44,718 nucleotides of DNA from the NCBI RefSeq assembly GCF_000772945.1, contig NZ_JPVN01000027.1:1-44718 (forward strand), in the 5' to 3' direction. The position numbers and the translations under genes were made by a program. Position 1 is the first letter of the stretch, and each line of letters begins with the position of its first letter. This document shows positions 41,641 through 44,718 of the stretch, piece after piece. Source of the DNA: Ureibacillus manganicus DSM 26584 (GTDB lineage Bacteria > Bacillota > Bacilli > Bacillales_A > Planococcaceae). The notes under the pieces were generated by a model that was not told where the DNA came from, ran no database searches, and worked only from the letters and a program-made list of their open reading frames with translations.

Positions 41641-44259
41641 ATGACAACCTACACACCAATGATGCAACAATTTTTATCGATTAAATCAGAGTATGAAGAT
41701 GCTTTCTTGTTTTATCGACTAGGAGACTTTTATGAGTTGTTTTTTGATGATGCCGTGAAAGCATCACAAATTTTAGAAATCACGTTAACAGGGCGCGATG
41801 CAGGAACGCCTGAGCGCATACCAATGTGCGGTGTACCATATCATTCTGCAAAAGGATATATCGAGACCCTTGTTTCGAAAGGTTACAAGGTGGCAATTTG
41901 CGAGCAAACCGAAGATCCGAAGCAAGCAAAAGGTGTTGTAAGGCGCGAGGTAGTACAACTCATCACACCTGGTACCATTACAGAAGGTAAAACGATTGAT
42001 GGAAAAACTAACCATTATATAGCAAGTGCCGAGCAGTTAAGTGAAAATTCTTTTGCCTTTGCTTATTTAGACGTTTCTACAGGGGAGGCAAATAGTTCAA
42101 TCATCGAAGGTGGAATAAAGTCACTTCTGCAACAGCTACAAACTTACCATATTCGCGAAATCGTAGTAACGGAACAATTACAAATTTTACTGGCTGAGCA
42201 AGCAAGCCAATTGGGGATTGTTCTTTCTATAGAAAAAGAAGAAATGGATGAGGTACAGGCTGGTCCGTATTTAATTCATTTACCTGAAGCTTTGCAAGGT
42301 GTTGCCAAAAGTTTGCTGCAATATATTGAAAGAACCCAAATGCGTTCGTTATCTCATATTCAGCCTTTCACATATACAGAGTTAAAACAGTTTTTACGAA
42401 TTGATTCAAACTCAAAACGTAATTTAGAGTTGCTGCAATCTATTCGTGGTGGCGACCAAAAAGGAACTCTATTATGGTTGTTAGACGAAACGGTTACTGC
42501 AATGGGTGGTCGTAAATTAAAACAATGGTTACACCAACCTTTAGCAAGCGAAAATGGCATTAATGGAAGGTTAAACATTGTGACGGATTTGCTTGATGAA
42601 TTTTTTATTCGCAATGAACTAAGAGAACTTCTGAAAAGTGTTTACGATTTAGAGCGCTTGGCGGGGCGCGTTGCCTTTGGAAATGTAGGCGGCCGTGATT
42701 TAGCGCAGTTACGTGAGTCATTACGACAAGTGCCTATGATTCGTGAGCAGTTGATGGAGAGTGGAAAAGAGACACTTAGTGCCCTTGGAGAGGGGTTAGA
42801 TACTTGTGTTGAGGTCGAGCAATTGTTAGCAAGAGCGATTACAGATAACCCGCCAATCGCCGTGAAGGAGGGGGATGTTATTCGTGATAGCTATGATGAG
42901 AGGCTTGATGAACTTCGTTATGCATCCCGCAACGGCAAGGATTGGATTGCTTCATTAGAGCAGAAAGAGCGTGAAATAACAGGGATTAAAAACTTGAAGA
43001 TAGGGTATAACCGAATCTTTGGTTACTATATCGAAATTACGAAATCTCAATTAGGAAACGTAGATTTATCGCGTTATACGAGAAAACAGACATTGGCCAA
43101 TGCCGAACGTTTTATCACAGAAGAGTTGAAAGAAAAAGAAGCGATCATTCTAAATGCAGAAGAACAAAGTTTAGCATTGGAATATGATTTATTTGTTGCA
43201 TTGCGTGAGGAAATTAAGGTATTTATTCCTCGTTTACAAGCTTTAGCTTCAGCGATTAGTGAGCTTGATGTGTATATTGGTTTTGCTGTAGTTTCAGAAA
43301 AATATCGATTTGTAAGGCCGACATTCCATTCTGGGCGAGCTTTGAAAATCGTCAATGGTCGCCATCCAGTAGTTGAAAAAATGTTACATAAGCAAACCTA
43401 TGTGCCAAATGATTGTATCTTAACAGAAGATAAAAATATGATGCTGATCACTGGACCAAACATGTCGGGGAAAAGTACATACATGCGCCAGGTGGCACTG
43501 ATTGTAGTGCTGGCTCAAATGGGCTGTTATGTTCCTGCTAATGAAGCTGTGTTGCCTATTACCGATCAAATCTTTACGCGTATTGGGGCAGCAGATGACC
43601 TTGCTGCAGGCCAATCGACGTTTATGGTGGAAATGTTAGAATCTCAGCATGCCATTACGAATGCAACGGAGCGCAGTTTACTATTGTTCGATGAAATCGG
43701 CCGGGGAACTTCGACTTACGATGGAATGGCGTTGGCGCAATCGATGATGGAATTTATTCATCATGAAATTGGTGCGAACACATTGTTCTCGACACATTAT
43801 CATGAATTGACTGCATTAGAAGATGAGTTGGCGAGATTGCAAAACGTGCATGTAAGTGCAACGGAGAAGGGCGGTCGAGTGGTATTCCTGCATAAAGTGA
43901 AAAAAGGCGCGGCTGATAAGAGTTATGGTGTCCATGTTGCACAGCTTGCAGAAATGCCTGAAGCAATCATTGAGCGTGCTCGTGTGTTGTTAGAGGAGTT
44001 CGAATCATCAAGTCGTGGAAGTATTGGGGAAATAAAGGATAAAGTTGAGGAATCTTCTGAGTTGCAACTGTCGTTATTTGAAGAAGAGGTTGCGGGATCA
44101 GTAGGTGCGTCGCTAGCTGATGAAGAGAGTGATGTCGTATCTGATGCTGAGCGTGAGGTCTTACAACAACTTGAAAAACTAAATATTATGGGGACAAGCC
44201 CAATTCAAGCAATGAATATTTTATATGAATTGCAGCAAGCGTTGTTGAGTAAGAAGTAA
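41641..44259 (+). CDS. mutS: DNA mismatch repair protein MutS
   Basis: 872 residues, full length. The mismatch-reading Phe-x-Glu is F30-Y31-E32 in LGDFYELFF. The ATPase has Walker A GPNMSGKST, then AADDLAAGQSTFMVEM, Walker B LLLFDEIGRGTSTYDG and the FSTHYHELT signature. QLSLF at about 809-813 is a clear beta-clamp binding motif near the C-terminus, as in Bacillus MutS. It acts as a dimer that recognises mismatches and recruits MutL. AGAGAGGG precedes ATG 41641. TATAAT at 41580-41585 is a possible -10 without a convincing -35. mutL would be expected beyond array 5. Confidence 0.98.
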   Translation: MTTYTPMMQQFLSIKSEYEDAFLFYRLGDFYELFFDDAVKASQILEITLTGRDAGTPERIPMCGVPYHSAKGYIETLVSKGYKVAICEQTEDPKQAKGVVRREVVQLITPGTITEGKTIDGKTNHYIASAEQLSENSFAFAYLDVSTGEANSSIIEGGIKSLLQQLQTYHIREIVVTEQLQILLAEQASQLGIVLSIEKEEMDEVQAGPYLIHLPEALQGVAKSLLQYIERTQMRSLSHIQPFTYTELKQFLRIDSNSKRNLELLQSIRGGDQKGTLLWLLDETVTAMGGRKLKQWLHQPLASENGINGRLNIVTDLLDEFFIRNELRELLKSVYDLERLAGRVAFGNVGGRDLAQLRESLRQVPMIREQLMESGKETLSALGEGLDTCVEVEQLLARAITDNPPIAVKEGDVIRDSYDERLDELRYASRNGKDWIASLEQKEREITGIKNLKIGYNRIFGYYIEITKSQLGNVDLSRYTRKQTLANAERFITEELKEKEAIILNAEEQSLALEYDLFVALREEIKVFIPRLQALASAISELDVYIGFAVVSEKYRFVRPTFHSGRALKIVNGRHPVVEKMLHKQTYVPNDCILTEDKNMMLITGPNMSGKSTYMRQVALIVVLAQMGCYVPANEAVLPITDQIFTRIGAADDLAAGQSTFMVEMLESQHAITNATERSLLLFDEIGRGTSTYDGMALAQSMMEFIHHEIGANTLFSTHYHELTALEDELARLQNVHVSATEKGGRVVFLHKVKKGAADKSYGVHVAQLAEMPEAIIERARVLLEEFESSSRGSIGEIKDKVEESSELQLSLFEEEVAGSVGASLADEESDVVSDAEREVLQQLEKLNIMGTSPIQAMNILYELQQALLSKK

Positions 44260-44302
44260 AAAAGAGTTATTTCAGTGAGTTGTTAATACTGCAATTTGAA
44301 AA

Positions 44303-44718
44303 AGCTGTCCATTTAACAGGCAATAATGGACAAAAGGTTACGCTTAAATTAGGTGAATTGTCCAATAGAAGCGTTTTCTATGAGACAAAACAGAACTAAA
44401 ACAAGGGTGAACTGTCCAATAGAAGCGCTACATGAGACAAAACAGAATGAAAACAAGGGTGAACTGTCCAATAGAGGCCTTCTATTAGACAAAACGAATT
44501 GAAAACAAGGGTGAACTGTCCAATAGAAGCGCTACATGAGACAAAACAGAATGAAAACAAGGGTGAACTGTCCAATAGAGGCCTTCTATTAGACAAAACA
44601 GAATGAAAACAAGGGAGAATTGTCCAATAGAATCGCTCTATGAGACAAAACGAATTGAAAACAAGGGTGAACTGTCCAATAGAGGCGCTCTATGAGACAA
44701 AACAGAATGAAAACAAGG
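44303..44718. repeat. Tandem array 5: 52-bp hairpin units, with one array-4-type unit at its start
   Basis: GAACTGTCC-like starts recur at 44409, 44461, 44513, 44565, 44617 and 44669, always 52 bp apart, with a degenerate unit from about 44356; the array continues past the window. A typical unit has TGTC-CA-ATAGA-loop-TCTAT-GA-GACA, then an A-rich spacer. Adjacent units alternate between two variants (GCGCTACATG and GGCCTTCTATT types). At 44303-44332 a single unit of the array-4 kind (CTGTCCATT ... AATGGACAAA) precedes it. It fills the gap after mutS. Confidence 0.95.

Noticed and set aside
44396-44596. Reverse-strand protein encoded in array 5
   Set aside because: The 52-bp period shifts the frame in each unit, so the open frame is a chance product of low stop density in the repeat.
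1-44718. tRNA, rRNA, insertion sequences or prophage genes
   Set aside because: I found no cloverleaf with conserved arms, no rRNA segments, and no transposase, integrase or phage structural gene.

Overview
The window reads as chromosomal DNA of a low-GC, endospore-forming Bacillota, most likely a Planococcaceae/Caryophanaceae-type Bacillales (Lysinibacillus/Solibacillus/Ureibacillus-like). I cannot fix the genus. The main evidence is the conserved backbone ymdB - spoVS - korAB - miaB - ricA(ymcA) - cotE - mutS, which is standard in Bacillales, together with spore genes (spoVS, cotE, a YjcZ-type peptide, a Tlp-like SASP) and frequent TTG/GTG starts behind strong Shine-Dalgarno sequences.

Layout. 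1-730: a tandem array of 52-bp hairpin units and a terminator. 731-1054: a small membrane protein. 1602-19531: a Wzx/Wzy-type exopolysaccharide or capsule locus. It holds a UDP-GlcNAc 4,6-dehydratase and C4 aminotransferase (bacillosamine-type sugar), UDP-GlcNAc 6-dehydrogenase plus WbpB- and WbpE-like enzymes (2,3-diamino uronic acid), one GT4 transferase, a PglC-like initiating transferase, flippase, polymerase, several tailoring enzymes (NodB-like, FemAB-like, WbqC, a PLP decarboxylase plus ATP-grasp pair), and a Wzz-like/BY-kinase pair. 19693-22644: ymdB, an OafA-type acyltransferase and spoVS. 22767-26895 (minus strand): an Old Yellow Enzyme and two zinc-ribbon membrane proteins. 27281-29886: korAB. 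30464-37143: two related NERD proteins flanking a chemoreceptor and a pcp-pxpB-pxpC-pxpA pyroglutamate operon. 37338-44259: a hypothetical gene, miaB, ricA, three small or coat spore genes and mutS.

The most unusual feature is a set of five intergenic tandem arrays (1-566, about 10160-10624, about 20597-20760, about 30030-30403, about 44303-44718). Their unit length is almost invariant: 52 bp in four arrays and 51 bp in one. Each unit carries a short hairpin, yet the sequences differ between arrays. Three arrays share recognisable sequence (a common ATAGA-loop-TCTAT or TGTCCATTA/TAATGGACA core), and the last array opens with a lone unit of the type found 14 kb earlier. 52 bp is about five helical turns. 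A separate 21-bp array (about two turns) lies at 37199-37290. The arrays look like one family of phased hairpin repeats with conserved spacing and drifting sequence; their role is unknown.

How the genes fit together. The sugar genes predict a polymer of at least two amino sugars, one of them a diamino uronic acid, with acyl or amide decorations, made on undecaprenyl phosphate and controlled by a bacterial tyrosine kinase. Pcp would release N-terminal pyroglutamate and PxpABC would hydrolyse it to glutamate. RicA and YmdB are known biofilm/sporulation regulators in Bacillus and here lie in the same region as the polysaccharide locus.
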